Assembly (NCBI RefSeq): GCF_018492665.1
Contig: NZ_JAFVME010000006.1
Coordinates: forward strand, 496,001-560,000
From: Pedobacter sp. B4-66
GTDB taxonomy: Bacteria > Bacteroidota > Bacteroidia > Sphingobacteriales > Sphingobacteriaceae
DNA length: 64,000 nucleotides
Direction: 5' to 3'
Shown here: in pieces, positions 46,757 through 55,651 of the stretch
How positions within the stretch are numbered: the stretch's first letter is position 1
Layout of the letters: every line of letters begins with the position of its first letter
The notes under the pieces: generated by a model
Seen by the model: only the letters and a program-made list of their open reading frames with translations
Told to the model about the DNA's origin: nothing
Databases searched by the model: none
Program-made: the position numbers and the translations under genes

Positions 46757-47233
46757 TTATTTATTAAGAGCTGTCACATTAATTGTCCATGCCTTGCTTG
46801 CACCATTTGCAGCTTTAACAATGTATTTCAAAGGTTTTGTAGCATCAGTAGGATCACCCAGTGCAGGTGTACCCTCCACTGGTGAAATCTTTGCTGCTGT
46901 AGAAATATTCATGTAAAACCACAGTTTACTTTGGACTACTTTTGCTCTTTCTTCAGCGGTAAATTCACCACCAGCAGAAGGTACAGTTATCACCACATTT
47001 ATTGTCGAGCTAGTTTTATCAATAGTTTGTGCAACTGTTAACTTTTGATAAGCAACAATTGGTTGGCCATTCATCATTTGACTGCCATTGAAACGATACT
47101 CAACGTTTACCAACGTGATTTCATTTGCATCAAATTCAGGGTACACCGGCAAGTCTTTCTTCAAACAAGAAGAAAGCATGGTAATTATAAGGGTAGCTAC
47201 TAAAGCTACATTCAATTTTATTTGTCTTTTCAT
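46757..47233 (-). CDS. DUF5018-like surface lipoprotein
   Basis: Lipoprotein of 158 residues (TMLSSC, Cys23) with a single small beta-sandwich-like domain. It matches the DUF5018 / SusE-like accessory proteins that follow SusC/SusD in many loci: FDANEITLVNVEYRFNG near residue 35, and PLKYIVKAANGASKAWTINVTALN at the end, with the conserved terminal W-T-I-x-V. The role is inferred to be binding of the glycan at the cell surface. It is 26 bp after the susD stop on the same strand and is followed by a terminator. Confidence 0.7.
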   Translation of the reverse strand: MKRQIKLNVALVATLIITMLSSCLKKDLPVYPEFDANEITLVNVEYRFNGSQMMNGQPIVAYQKLTVAQTIDKTSSTINVVITVPSAGGEFTAEERAKVVQSKLWFYMNISTAAKISPVEGTPALGDPTDATKPLKYIVKAANGASKAWTINVTALNK

Positions 47234-47259
47234 AATCTTATATCGTCAAAAAAAAAATA

Positions 47260-49167
47260 TTACCATCCAGGATTCTGAGGTCCGAATTTAGGGTTGTTGT
47301 CAATAAAACCTTGAGGAATAGGGAACAAATACCTTCTTGAGGCATCAAATCTTCGTTGATTATAGCCGAAATTGAATGATCCTGTAACTATCGCAAAAGA
47401 TTTACGGTCTTTTGATATATCCAATACCCGGATAGGTTCAGTTAAATTGGCTATGGTCCCACCTGATGCCAAACCGTCATTGGCATTTCCGCCATACCTA
47501 CCCCATCTCAATAAACTGTAGTAGAAATCATTTTCTTCCGTCAACTCTACCCTTCTTTCTCTTTTATAATCTTTCCACCCGTCAGCTAAATTACCTGCAG
47601 CAGATGCTGGTAAGGCACCATGCATCACACGTGTTTTATTTAAATTCGTTAAAGCATTAGCCAAATCTCCTTTAAGTAAATACGCTTCTGCCAAATTCAG
47701 ATAAACTCTGGCTAGGCGCATACACACATAATGATAGTCAGTCTTAACTGAATTTAAATAGCTGGGTGCTACGTTGGTATACATTCCTTTTCTGAAATAC
47801 ATGTTTGTTACAGTTGAACCCCAATCACCTCCGTACACGCTAATCCATCGATTGGCATTTCCCTTGGTATTTGTAGTAAATAGTTCATTTGCAAAACGAG
47901 AAGAATCACTAACGATAGAGCTTTTCCATCTGGCATCCCGGTTAACATTGGTCAATGTCCACAAATCCTCTAAGCTACCTGCTTTTATTCTACCCTGTTT
48001 TACAACAACCTCATCACCTCCTGAAGGAACTTTATCATCTGGAAATCCTCTTCTTGCATAAGGAGCACGTACATTTACCCCCTCATCCACAGCAGCCAAA
48101 TATTGAGAAGTCTGGTTCCAAGGCAATACTTGTGTTGGATCTGCCTTATCAATAACCAAATAATCATCAGCCAGGTTTTGACTTGGAAAGTACTCCGGCC
48201 AAAGTTCAAAGGCTACTGGCTTACTAAACAACGGCCCCCCGTCAAATTTTTTCACCTTATCATTAGATATATTTGGGAAAGCATTTTGCATAGGTGTATT
48301 TTGTACGATGTTATCAATTGCCTTTTTGTAAATACCAAAAATGATCTCCGCTGAAGTACTTTTGGTCTCATTAAACATCCCCTCGTAGTCGGTTTCCAAT
48401 GCGTATCCTCCACCAATTACCAATTGTGCATTGGTAATAATCTTTTCAAGAAGGGGGTCAGCCGAATTCACACTAGCTGCAGCAGGATAGTTTTTATAAG
48501 CCAGAGCTTGCAGACAAGCCTCCGTTAAAAAGGCAGCTGCTACATATTTGTTTGCTCTTCCGGCAATTTTAGTTGTTGGCAAGTCAGCCACAGCATCTTC
48601 CAGATCCTTAATAATATAATTATAACTTTCTATAGGCGTAGCAACAGTAGGTAGTTTAAAATCATCGCTTTCAGTTAAAACATTGTCTATCCATACAATA
48701 CGACCAGTTTTCCTTGCGACACCGAAATAAGACATGGCCCTTAAGAATTTACCTTCCGCAATCAACAGCTTCTTATCCGAGTCAGTTATTCCCGTTGATT
48801 CTCCAACTTTTTTGATGATCAGGTTGCAACGGCGAATCTCCGCCCAATTGTTAAAATTGTCAAAGATTTTGTTGTCGCCATGATCATTGATATCATAACT
48901 ATTGGTTAAACTTTCACTGAAGACGGTAAATGCATTCCTCGCATTCCCATCGGTAGCCAAAATATTTGAAGTTCGTGTATCAGGGCCCGGACCACTTCTA
49001 TAAACATCCATAATTCCATATGTGCCATAGATGAACGTTTCCGCATTAGCCTTGGTACTCCATATTATGTCTTCTTTTACCTTATCTAAAGGCTCCACAT
49101 CCAGAACCTTTTTACAGGAACTTATTACGAACGCGCAACCAATTATTATTAATATTTTTATTTTCAT
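47260..49167 (-). CDS. SusD/RagB family nutrient-binding lipoprotein
   Basis: Partner of the SusC encoded directly upstream (18 bp gap). The 635 residues begin with a lipoprotein signal (FVISSC, Cys18), followed by KKVLDVEPLDKVKEDIIW. Helical repeats are visible in LIAEGKFLRAMSYFGVARKTGRI and LARVYLNLAEAYLLKGDLANALTNLNKTR. The C-terminal signature is KRERRVELTEENDFYYSLLRWGRYGG and the end is YLFPIPQGFIDNNPKFGPQNPGW. Function is capture of a glycan or other large nutrient. Confidence 0.95.
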   Translation of the reverse strand: MKIKILIIIGCAFVISSCKKVLDVEPLDKVKEDIIWSTKANAETFIYGTYGIMDVYRSGPGPDTRTSNILATDGNARNAFTVFSESLTNSYDINDHGDNKIFDNFNNWAEIRRCNLIIKKVGESTGITDSDKKLLIAEGKFLRAMSYFGVARKTGRIVWIDNVLTESDDFKLPTVATPIESYNYIIKDLEDAVADLPTTKIAGRANKYVAAAFLTEACLQALAYKNYPAAASVNSADPLLEKIITNAQLVIGGGYALETDYEGMFNETKSTSAEIIFGIYKKAIDNIVQNTPMQNAFPNISNDKVKKFDGGPLFSKPVAFELWPEYFPSQNLADDYLVIDKADPTQVLPWNQTSQYLAAVDEGVNVRAPYARRGFPDDKVPSGGDEVVVKQGRIKAGSLEDLWTLTNVNRDARWKSSIVSDSSRFANELFTTNTKGNANRWISVYGGDWGSTVTNMYFRKGMYTNVAPSYLNSVKTDYHYVCMRLARVYLNLAEAYLLKGDLANALTNLNKTRVMHGALPASAAGNLADGWKDYKRERRVELTEENDFYYSLLRWGRYGGNANDGLASGGTIANLTEPIRVLDISKDRKSFAIVTGSFNFGYNQRRFDASRRYLFPIPQGFIDNNPKFGPQNPGW

Positions 49168-49185
49168 TTTCCTAAAAATTAATGA

Positions 49186-52100
49186 TTAAAATCCTGCGTT
49201 AATACCTATTGCAAACGTGCGTTGAATAGGATAGCCATAATTGCTGGTATCCGATTCCGGATCTATAAAATACTTCTGACTCTTTGCTGATGTGAGCAGG
49301 TTAGTACCCGACACAAATAAGCGTAGCTGTTGAAATGGTGATTTCTTCAATACACCTTGTTTGAAGTCGTATCCGAACTGCAAATATTTTAGTCGTATGT
49401 ATTTTGATTGTACCAACCAGAAATCACTTTGCTGGAAGTTATTGTTCCCATTTATAGCCCCAGAAGTGGTAGCTCGTGGGAATAGTGCATCGGTATTGTC
49501 CGGACGCCAGTAATCCTCCTGAAAGCCATATGTCATTAATGTTGCAGATTCATTTCCTTGTATAGAACTGCCCAGTAAACGGTCTCTGGCGCCAGCCCCC
49601 TGAACAACAGCACTAAAAGAAAATCCTTTGTAGCCTAAATCAACAGTGATACCATAGTTTGAACGAGGGAAAGTATTCTTCCCAATCCGGGTTTGATCAT
49701 CGGTCGTAATCTGTCCGTCACCATTTGTATCTACATACCTTAAATCTCCCGCAGCAACCCCACTAGCTCCTGGTAAACGGGCTCCTGATAATAATTGACT
49801 GTTGCTTGTAATAAATCCACTGTTGGTATATCCGTAAATAGCATTACCATCCGCATCTAACAAGAAATTTCCGACTGCGCTAGACCGTCTTCTGTAAGGG
49901 TTTTTCAAATCGGCATCACTATCATCTTTATTACGCTCCCATGCTGTATTGAAATAATTATAATTAACACCTAGTTTATAAGAAAGCGCACCTAAATTAT
50001 CTTTCCAGCTAACATTAAAATCAAAACCTTCTTTTCTTGCTGCTCCCTCATTAAAATTGATAACCGGTAGCCCTATGCCCAATGTTTGGGCAAATCTCGG
50101 ATCACTTGTTACGTAACCTGTAGTACGTGTATAGAAATAATCTATTGTTGCCGACAATCGGTTGTTCAGGGAAGCCATATCTATTGCAAAATCCCTGCTT
50201 CCGATTTTCTGCCATGAGTATGACTGACTTGGAATAGATAACGGTTCAGAAGTACTCTGAACAGCCTTTCCATCAACAATCAAACCAAGTGGATTTACGG
50301 AATAAGCCGAAACATATTGAAAGGGGGTTACACCATCCTTGTTCCCTAAAACACCATACGAAGCCCTCAGTTTTAGAAAATCAAGAATATGCCTATCCTT
50401 TAATGATTTCATAAAATTCTCTTCAGACAGGATATATCCTCCGGAAAATGCAAAGAAAGTTCCCCACTGCTTGCCAGGAACAAAAAGGTAATCACCGTCT
50501 CTCCTCACAGATGCCTCAATAAAATATTTTGATTTATAGTCATAAGAAATACGCCCCAATAATGCCGCACGAGCACTTTCAGTTTCACCACTAAGAAGCT
50601 TTCCATTAGTATCAAAAATATTGATAGATTGGCTTTCTGCCGGTCCCGCTACAAGCTGGTCATATAAAATCTGATAATTTGAACGGGTCACATTCAACAT
50701 ATTTGAATTTGTTTTGTTTTGCTCATAAACGCCGGTAAAATCGATGGTATGATCCCCAATCTTTTTATTATAGGTAATATAGCCCTGAAGAGTTGTTGTA
50801 TTTGTTTTACCGCTCAGCACGTTTAAACTCGGAGCATTACCATAAACAGGGACTCTGCTTCCAATCAAATAACCGGGAGCAAGGAAATCCCATATCTTTC
50901 CATCGCTATTTAAGGTATTGTAAACTCCGTTGAACTTAAATTTCAATCCTTCCAAAAAATGGGCACTGTATTCAAGTCCTAAATTTGCATTAAGCGTATT
51001 ATTTGACCCTTTTCTATAGCCAGAAAGAGGATCAAGCTCTCTAACAGGGTTATCTGGTATTGGAGTAGGCAAGCCAAATTCATTTCTAGCCAATCCAGTT
51101 ACACCTTGATTCTGTATATGGCTATAAATGCCATAAAAAGTTGACGCAACTGCATTTGAAGCTGAGTTAGGAATCACGTTGTTTTCGATAAAACCATCTA
51201 AACCAAGCGTTACCTTTAAATTAATTTTTTCTAAATCACTAGTGGTATTCAATCTATAGGTAGTTCGCCTATTGTAGTTATTATCCGTTTTCAATATCGT
51301 CCCTTGATCGTAATAAGACAAACCTCCGTAAAAGCTTATTAATTTGCTTCCACCTGATACGGATAGATCATGCCGCATCTCTGGTGCAAAATTTTTCATC
51401 GTTAAATCTTGCCAGTCAGTATTTGGAAACCTTAACGGATCAGATCCTGTACGATATTTTTCAAGATCTTCCGCAGATACCGGTGCATTCTTTCCTTCAT
51501 TTACATATATTTTGTTAACCGCCGATTGCTGTTGGAAGGAGCTTAATTTTTCACCGAACAAGGTAGGTTGTGAAAATATCTGGTTATAGGCATAATTAAT
51601 ATTAATCTTTCCTTCACGGCCACGCTTAGTTGTAACAACTACAACACCATTTGCCGCCGAAACCCCATAAAGTGCTGTAGCAGCAGCATCCTTTAGTATA
51701 GAATAATCTTCTATATCATTCGGATTCAGGTTTGTGAAATCACTCTCAGATCGTATCACATTGTCGATAACAAACAAAGGAGTATTACCCCCACGGATCG
51801 AAATGGCACTTTTTGACCCTGGAGCTCCATTATTTGCTGTTACCGTAATACCTGGTAAACGACCGGCAACTCCATCATTGATAGACTGTACCGGCAATTG
51901 TGCAATGGTGGTCATATCCAAAGTACTGATAGCACTGGTCGTTTTTCTTTTTGTAGTTGTACCATAAGCTTGAACCACAACTTCATCAAGGTTATTACTT
52001 GATAATTTTAAAACAACAGTCATAAATGAGCTTGATGCTGGCAGTTCAACTGTCTCAAAGCCTACAACGGAAAAAACAAGTACTCCATTTTCTGGAACAC

Positions 52101-52599
52101 TTATCGCAAATTTACCTTCGGAATCTGTTGCGACACCCTTTTTTGTTCCCTTTACAAGTATGGTAACACCGGGTATAGCTACTCCTGCGGTATCTTTTAC
52201 AACGCCAGATACAGTAATATCGCTTGTTACAACGCCTTGATTTGAAATCGCTATTAAACCGCCAGTGGAAACGCTAAACGTGAGTTCTGTACCTTTTAGA
52301 ATCTGCGCCAACACATCCGTAACTAGCAGATTTTCAGCATCAATACTTATCTTTTTCGTTACCGAAACAAAGGTTGAACTGTATACAAAACGATATTTGC
52401 TTTGTTTTTCAATGGTCTTTAAAACTCTTTCCAGGGAAGTATTTTTTACATCAAGAGATATTCTTTCCTGAGAAAAAACGCTTGCCGAAACATGGAGGCA
52501 AGTAAGGAGCACCAGAAGAAAGGTGAGTTTCATTATTCTAATGACTTTGGAAAACGACCTTATTCTCAGCCGCTTTTGGTGGAAGTAATAATTTATCAT
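49186..52599 (-). CDS. SusC-family TonB-linked outer membrane transporter with STN signalling domain
   Basis: TonB-dependent importer of 1137 residues. The ATG at 52599 is chosen because the frame upstream offers only a TTG and overlaps the fecR terminator. After the signal region (about 23-46) comes an STN domain (ISLDVKNTSLERVLKTIEKQSKYRFVY, about 49-118). This links to the anti-sigma factor FecR and hence to the ECF sigma gene nearby. A carboxypeptidase-regulatory-like domain (about 130-205) follows, then LDEVVVQAYGTTTKRK and the plug (ILKDAAATALYGVSAANGVVVVTTKRG). The barrel ends with FAIGINAGF. It forms an operon with the SusD gene. Confidence 0.95.
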   Translation of the reverse strand: MINYYFHQKRLRIRSFSKVIRIMKLTFLLVLLTCLHVSASVFSQERISLDVKNTSLERVLKTIEKQSKYRFVYSSTFVSVTKKISIDAENLLVTDVLAQILKGTELTFSVSTGGLIAISNQGVVTSDITVSGVVKDTAGVAIPGVTILVKGTKKGVATDSEGKFAISVPENGVLVFSVVGFETVELPASSSFMTVVLKLSSNNLDEVVVQAYGTTTKRKTTSAISTLDMTTIAQLPVQSINDGVAGRLPGITVTANNGAPGSKSAISIRGGNTPLFVIDNVIRSESDFTNLNPNDIEDYSILKDAAATALYGVSAANGVVVVTTKRGREGKININYAYNQIFSQPTLFGEKLSSFQQQSAVNKIYVNEGKNAPVSAEDLEKYRTGSDPLRFPNTDWQDLTMKNFAPEMRHDLSVSGGSKLISFYGGLSYYDQGTILKTDNNYNRRTTYRLNTTSDLEKINLKVTLGLDGFIENNVIPNSASNAVASTFYGIYSHIQNQGVTGLARNEFGLPTPIPDNPVRELDPLSGYRKGSNNTLNANLGLEYSAHFLEGLKFKFNGVYNTLNSDGKIWDFLAPGYLIGSRVPVYGNAPSLNVLSGKTNTTTLQGYITYNKKIGDHTIDFTGVYEQNKTNSNMLNVTRSNYQILYDQLVAGPAESQSINIFDTNGKLLSGETESARAALLGRISYDYKSKYFIEASVRRDGDYLFVPGKQWGTFFAFSGGYILSEENFMKSLKDRHILDFLKLRASYGVLGNKDGVTPFQYVSAYSVNPLGLIVDGKAVQSTSEPLSIPSQSYSWQKIGSRDFAIDMASLNNRLSATIDYFYTRTTGYVTSDPRFAQTLGIGLPVINFNEGAARKEGFDFNVSWKDNLGALSYKLGVNYNYFNTAWERNKDDSDADLKNPYRRRSSAVGNFLLDADGNAIYGYTNSGFITSNSQLLSGARLPGASGVAAGDLRYVDTNGDGQITTDDQTRIGKNTFPRSNYGITVDLGYKGFSFSAVVQGAGARDRLLGSSIQGNESATLMTYGFQEDYWRPDNTDALFPRATTSGAINGNNNFQQSDFWLVQSKYIRLKYLQFGYDFKQGVLKKSPFQQLRLFVSGTNLLTSAKSQKYFIDPESDTSNYGYPIQRTFAIGINAGF

Positions 52600-52670
52600 A
52601 TTTTTGTTTTTTGGTTTAGTGAATTTTGACAGCACATTGTTTGCGCAGTAACTGTCATTAATAAGGATCA

Positions 52671-52704
52671 AAAAATTAAGGGCGGTGGCTTCAACACCGT
52701 CCTT
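52671..52704 (-). terminator. Intrinsic terminator after fecR
   Basis: On the minus strand AAGGACGGTG and CACCGCCCTT (52704-52678) form a 10-bp stem with one mismatch and a 7-base loop. A T-run follows (A-run 52671-52675 on the + strand). It begins directly after the fecR stop and separates it from susC, so susC needs its own promoter. Confidence 0.72.
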
Positions 52705-53718
52705 TTATTTTGATATGGTGATCGTCTTTTCTTTTATCTCATAGTTAAAGTTCCCTGTTTTTTTAAGTGCAATTAATACGTCATTTATATTATCATTTGC
52801 GAATGTTGCTGTAAATTTATAGTTCTTCACTTCCTCCGACTTAAAAATGATTTGTACATCAAACCACCTTTCCAAGTCGCTTTTTATATCAATAAATTTT
52901 TGATCGTATATTTCTAGAGTATTTTTAGTCCATGCAGTTTCAACTACAGTTGTATCGCGAACCTCCTGATATTTTTTAACAATGATATCCTGAATACCAG
53001 TTTCATTGCCACCAGATTTTAACTTCTCAGTTTTTACAAATACTACTTTTTGACTAGGTTTTACGGTAATCGTATTTTTATGATCCTTATTAGACTGCAT
53101 ACTAATTAAACCACGAATCAGGGTTGTCTCAGAAGTCTTGTCATCAGGATAAGCCTTTACATTAAATGCCGTTCCCAATACATTTATATTAAAATCAGCG
53201 GTATGAACTTTAAAAGGTTTATTTGCGTTATGGGTTACATCAAAATAAGCCTCCCCAATAAGGTTTACCTCTCTGACTTCATCATTAAATCCATTTTTTA
53301 AGGTTAGAGAACTAAGTGAATTTAACCAAACTGTAGTTCCATCACTTAGTGTAATTTGCTTTTTTTGCCCCTTTCTTGTCTCAAACTTAACTAAAGGCAA
53401 CGCATCATTACTTACTTGAATTCTATGGTGGTAAAAGAGAACTATAGATGTACTTATTATGATTAATACAGCCGCAGCAGATATCCATCGAAGAATTGGA
53501 TAAAGTTTACGCACTTTATCCCTTGTCGGCTCTGTTTCCTCCTTCAATCTGGCATATAAAATTTCATGTATATGAGTTTTATTACCCATTTCAGGTGTCC
53601 ATTCATAATCCTCCAGCTTATAATCATCCTTAAAATTCTCTAAGAATTCCTTTTCTTCAGCTGAACAATTCCCCGACTTAAACTTTTCGTAAAGTTTTAT
53701 AAACTCGTTCTTAGACAT
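52705..53718 (-). CDS. FecR-family anti-sigma factor
   Basis: Inner membrane regulator of 337 residues. The N-terminal 75 residues are cytoplasmic and should hold the sigma factor. One membrane helix lies near 78-93 (WISAAAVLIIISTSIVLF). The periplasmic FecR domain is around 105-210: KGQKKQITLSDGTTVWLNSLSSL, then VNLIGEAYFDVTHNANKPFKVHT and VLGTAFNVKAY. The C-terminal domain (about 265-337) resembles an STN/DUF4974 module and probably meets the SusC signalling domain. It is divergent from the ECF sigma gene by 149 bp; in most Bacteroidota pairs the two are in the same direction. Confidence 0.9.
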   Translation of the reverse strand: MSKNEFIKLYEKFKSGNCSAEEKEFLENFKDDYKLEDYEWTPEMGNKTHIHEILYARLKEETEPTRDKVRKLYPILRWISAAAVLIIISTSIVLFYHHRIQVSNDALPLVKFETRKGQKKQITLSDGTTVWLNSLSSLTLKNGFNDEVREVNLIGEAYFDVTHNANKPFKVHTADFNINVLGTAFNVKAYPDDKTSETTLIRGLISMQSNKDHKNTITVKPSQKVVFVKTEKLKSGGNETGIQDIIVKKYQEVRDTTVVETAWTKNTLEIYDQKFIDIKSDLERWFDVQIIFKSEEVKNYKFTATFANDNINDVLIALKKTGNFNYEIKEKTITISK

Positions 53719-53819
53719 ACTTTAATATTTGGTATCACTTATATAGAGCCGAATTTTAACCAACACACACATAAATATTATTTTATTTTATTTTGCTAAA
53801 CTATTAACTAACTATGTAG

Positions 53820-53843
53820 AGGTTATTCAGCAAAAAATAACCT
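53820..53843 (+). promoter_or_regulatory. Dyad upstream of the ECF sigma gene
   Basis: AGGTTATT (53820-53827) and AATAACCT (53836-53843) are perfect 8-bp arms with an 8-base spacer, 24 bp before the sigma ATG. A short T-run follows (TATTTTTA). It could be a leader hairpin or an operator in the divergent sigma/fecR promoter region. Confidence 0.45.
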
Positions 53844-53867
53844 ATTTTTAAATCAGGGATATTCTGT

Positions 53868-54449
53868 ATGACAAAAGCTCAACCTTCCGATTCTGAATTA
53901 TGGAAGCTGATACAATTAGATAACAACAAGGCCTTTGATCTGTTATTTAATAGGTATTGGTCTGCTGTCTATACTACATCCTTTACTTACCTTAAAGACC
54001 AGGAAGCTTGTACCGAACTTGTACACGATATCTTTTTAAACATCTGGCGCAATAGACACAGTTTAGAAGTTACTTCTTTTAAAAATTATCTCACAACGGC
54101 ATCAAGGTATCAGGTATACAAATTAATAAAAAGAGGAAAGCTCAACCCAATTGTGCTTGTCGACGAATATGATGGGCTCCCAGACTCTAGCTATGTAGTG
54201 AATCAAGGAGAGGAAAAAATTCGCTACCAGGAAATGGAAAATAGTATTGAACTCGTTCTTGAAAAATTGCCAAAGAAATGCAAAGAAATTTTTATGCTAA
54301 GCAGATTTGATAACTTATCTAATCAAGAAATCGCAGATAAGCTAGGGATTTCAAAACGCACTGTTGAAAATCAAATTACAATAGCATTAAAAGCTCTTAG
54401 AATTTCCATTAAAGCAATCCTATATTCCATTATATTCTTTAATATCTAA
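53868..54449 (+). CDS. ECF-type RNA polymerase sigma factor
   Basis: Extracytoplasmic-function sigma factor of 193 residues. Region 2 covers about 10-85 (AFDLLFNRYWSAVYTTSFTYLKDQEACTELVHDIFLNIW), which binds the -10 element and core polymerase. Region 4 covers about 125-180 and has a helix-turn-helix (LSNQEIADKLGISKRTVENQITIALKAL). This is the usual FecI/RpoE-like layout used with FecR proteins and SusC/SusD loci. It probably activates the leftward SusC operon when its glycan is bound. Its promoter shares a region with fecR. Confidence 0.92.
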   Translation: MTKAQPSDSELWKLIQLDNNKAFDLLFNRYWSAVYTTSFTYLKDQEACTELVHDIFLNIWRNRHSLEVTSFKNYLTTASRYQVYKLIKRGKLNPIVLVDEYDGLPDSSYVVNQGEEKIRYQEMENSIELVLEKLPKKCKEIFMLSRFDNLSNQEIADKLGISKRTVENQITIALKALRISIKAILYSIIFFNI

Positions 54450-54495
54450 TTATCCCTCCTTACTTTTAAAGCATAATACTTACGCAGAACAATCA

Positions 54496-54530
54496 TTTCG
54501 GTTCAAAAAAAAGACTGAAACAGGTTTTAT
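54496..54530. terminator. Weak terminator-like hairpin between convergent genes
   Basis: TTTCGGT (54496-54502) can pair with ACTGAAA (54514-54520), with one G-T pair, around an A-rich loop. TTTTAT follows at 54524. It lies between the stops of the sigma gene and the phosphodiesterase gene. The stem is short, and I give it low weight. Confidence 0.3.
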
Positions 54531-55429
54531 TTAAATACCCCATTTGGCACTACCCCAGTCCAGGAAGAAGGCAGTTTACTAATTCCAAAAATCTTCGCCA
54601 ACACTAAAGCCGTATTCTTATTGCTATTAAATTCAGTAATTAACCCACGCTTTCTAATCTTTGGTCCGGTGATGGCCCAAGGTATTTGCATCTCAGCCAT
54701 AGAAACACCACCATGCCCTTGGTTTACCCCACCATGATCGGTAATTAACAAAATATGTGTGTCCTTATAAATTCCCGCAGCTTTTAACTTATCCAACAAT
54801 ATCCCTATTTCAATATCGGCATCTTCAATAGCCTTAATATATTCTGGCGACATCCATTTAAAATTATGCCCCGCATGATCTGTATGTACACTATATAAAA
54901 ATACAAGCGAAGGGCTTTGCTTATTCCTTAGCAAAAAATCATAAGCTTTTTGATAACTCTGTTGATACTGATCCTTATCTTCAAAATAAACCTCATCAAG
55001 GTATTTTCTGTTAATAGGATTAATCAATTCTTTCCAATTGTAATAGTATGCGATTTTGGAAGATGGCATTTCATCTTTCAGAACTTTAAAGATTGAAGGG
55101 TAATAGCCATCCTTGTCCGTCTCAATGGAAGCCAAAGGATGTTTCTCTAACGTCCAATCATTACTTGTTATTCCGTGCTCTTCAGGCCCGGAACCGGTCA
55201 AATGACTGGTCCAGTTCGGCAAGGTAACAGATGGCATAACCGGCCTTGTAGTGAGCGACAATACACCATCGGCAATCATTTTATCCAAATTAGGATGTTT
55301 TGCAGTCTTAAATCCTTCGGAGCTAAAGCCATCCAAGCCAATAATCAAGACTTTGGCAGGTATTTTTTGAGCTATTGCCGAAAAGGATATCATTGATAAA
55401 ACAAGCATTTTTAAAAAATTTGTTCTCAT
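54527..55429 (-). CDS. Exported type I phosphodiesterase / nucleotide pyrophosphatase family protein
   Basis: Alkaline-phosphatase-superfamily hydrolase of 300 residues with a signal peptide (1-20). Metal and catalytic residues are visible: Asp33 (IIGLDGFSS), the nucleophile Thr69 in PSVTLPNWTSHLTG, His and Asp in SVHTDHAGHNF, and ITDHGG near residue 228. These fit the two-metal phosphodiesterase/nucleotide pyrophosphatase group. The substrate could be a nucleotide, a phospholipid headgroup or a phosphodiester on a glycan. It is divergent from the GH123-like gene and shares its promoter region. Confidence 0.85.
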   Translation of the reverse strand: MRTNFLKMLVLSMISFSAIAQKIPAKVLIIGLDGFSSEGFKTAKHPNLDKMIADGVLSLTTRPVMPSVTLPNWTSHLTGSGPEEHGITSNDWTLEKHPLASIETDKDGYYPSIFKVLKDEMPSSKIAYYYNWKELINPINRKYLDEVYFEDKDQYQQSYQKAYDFLLRNKQSPSLVFLYSVHTDHAGHNFKWMSPEYIKAIEDADIEIGILLDKLKAAGIYKDTHILLITDHGGVNQGHGGVSMAEMQIPWAITGPKIRKRGLITEFNSNKNTALVLAKIFGISKLPSSWTGVVPNGVFK

Positions 55430-55449
55430 ATCTAAAAAATTTATATTTG
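55419..55449 (+). promoter_or_regulatory. Bacteroidota-type promoter for the GH123-like gene
   Basis: TTTG at 55419-55422 and TATATTTG at 55442-55449 are separated by exactly 19 bp. This matches the phylum consensus TTTG-N19-21-TAnnTTTG in every fixed position. The predicted start of transcription is about 55455, giving a leader of close to 200 bases. The -33 box overlaps the first codons of the divergent phosphodiesterase gene. Confidence 0.65.
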
Positions 55450-55465
55450 GCCAACAAAAGCACCA

Positions 55466-55487
55466 ATACTAAACATTAGTTTAGTAT
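55466..55487. promoter_or_regulatory. 22-bp dyad just after the predicted GH123 transcription start
   Basis: ATACTAAAC (55466-55474) and GTTTAGTAT (55479-55487) are perfect 9-bp arms with a 4-base spacer. The position about 11 bases after the predicted start fits an operator for a repressor or a leader hairpin. The neighbouring regulators are AraC-type, which usually do not bind such tight dyads. Confidence 0.5.
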
Positions 55488-55651
55488 AAATCAACACCCT
55501 GCTTTTACACTACTCAATCTCTTTAATAAAGTATTCTTGAAGTGAGCCCTAAACAATCCTATCGACATTGTTACACTACATCAAACGCTTGCGTAATAAA
55601 CCTGATACACAAACCATTTTACCATACCCTCTAAATACTTAACTTAGAAAC

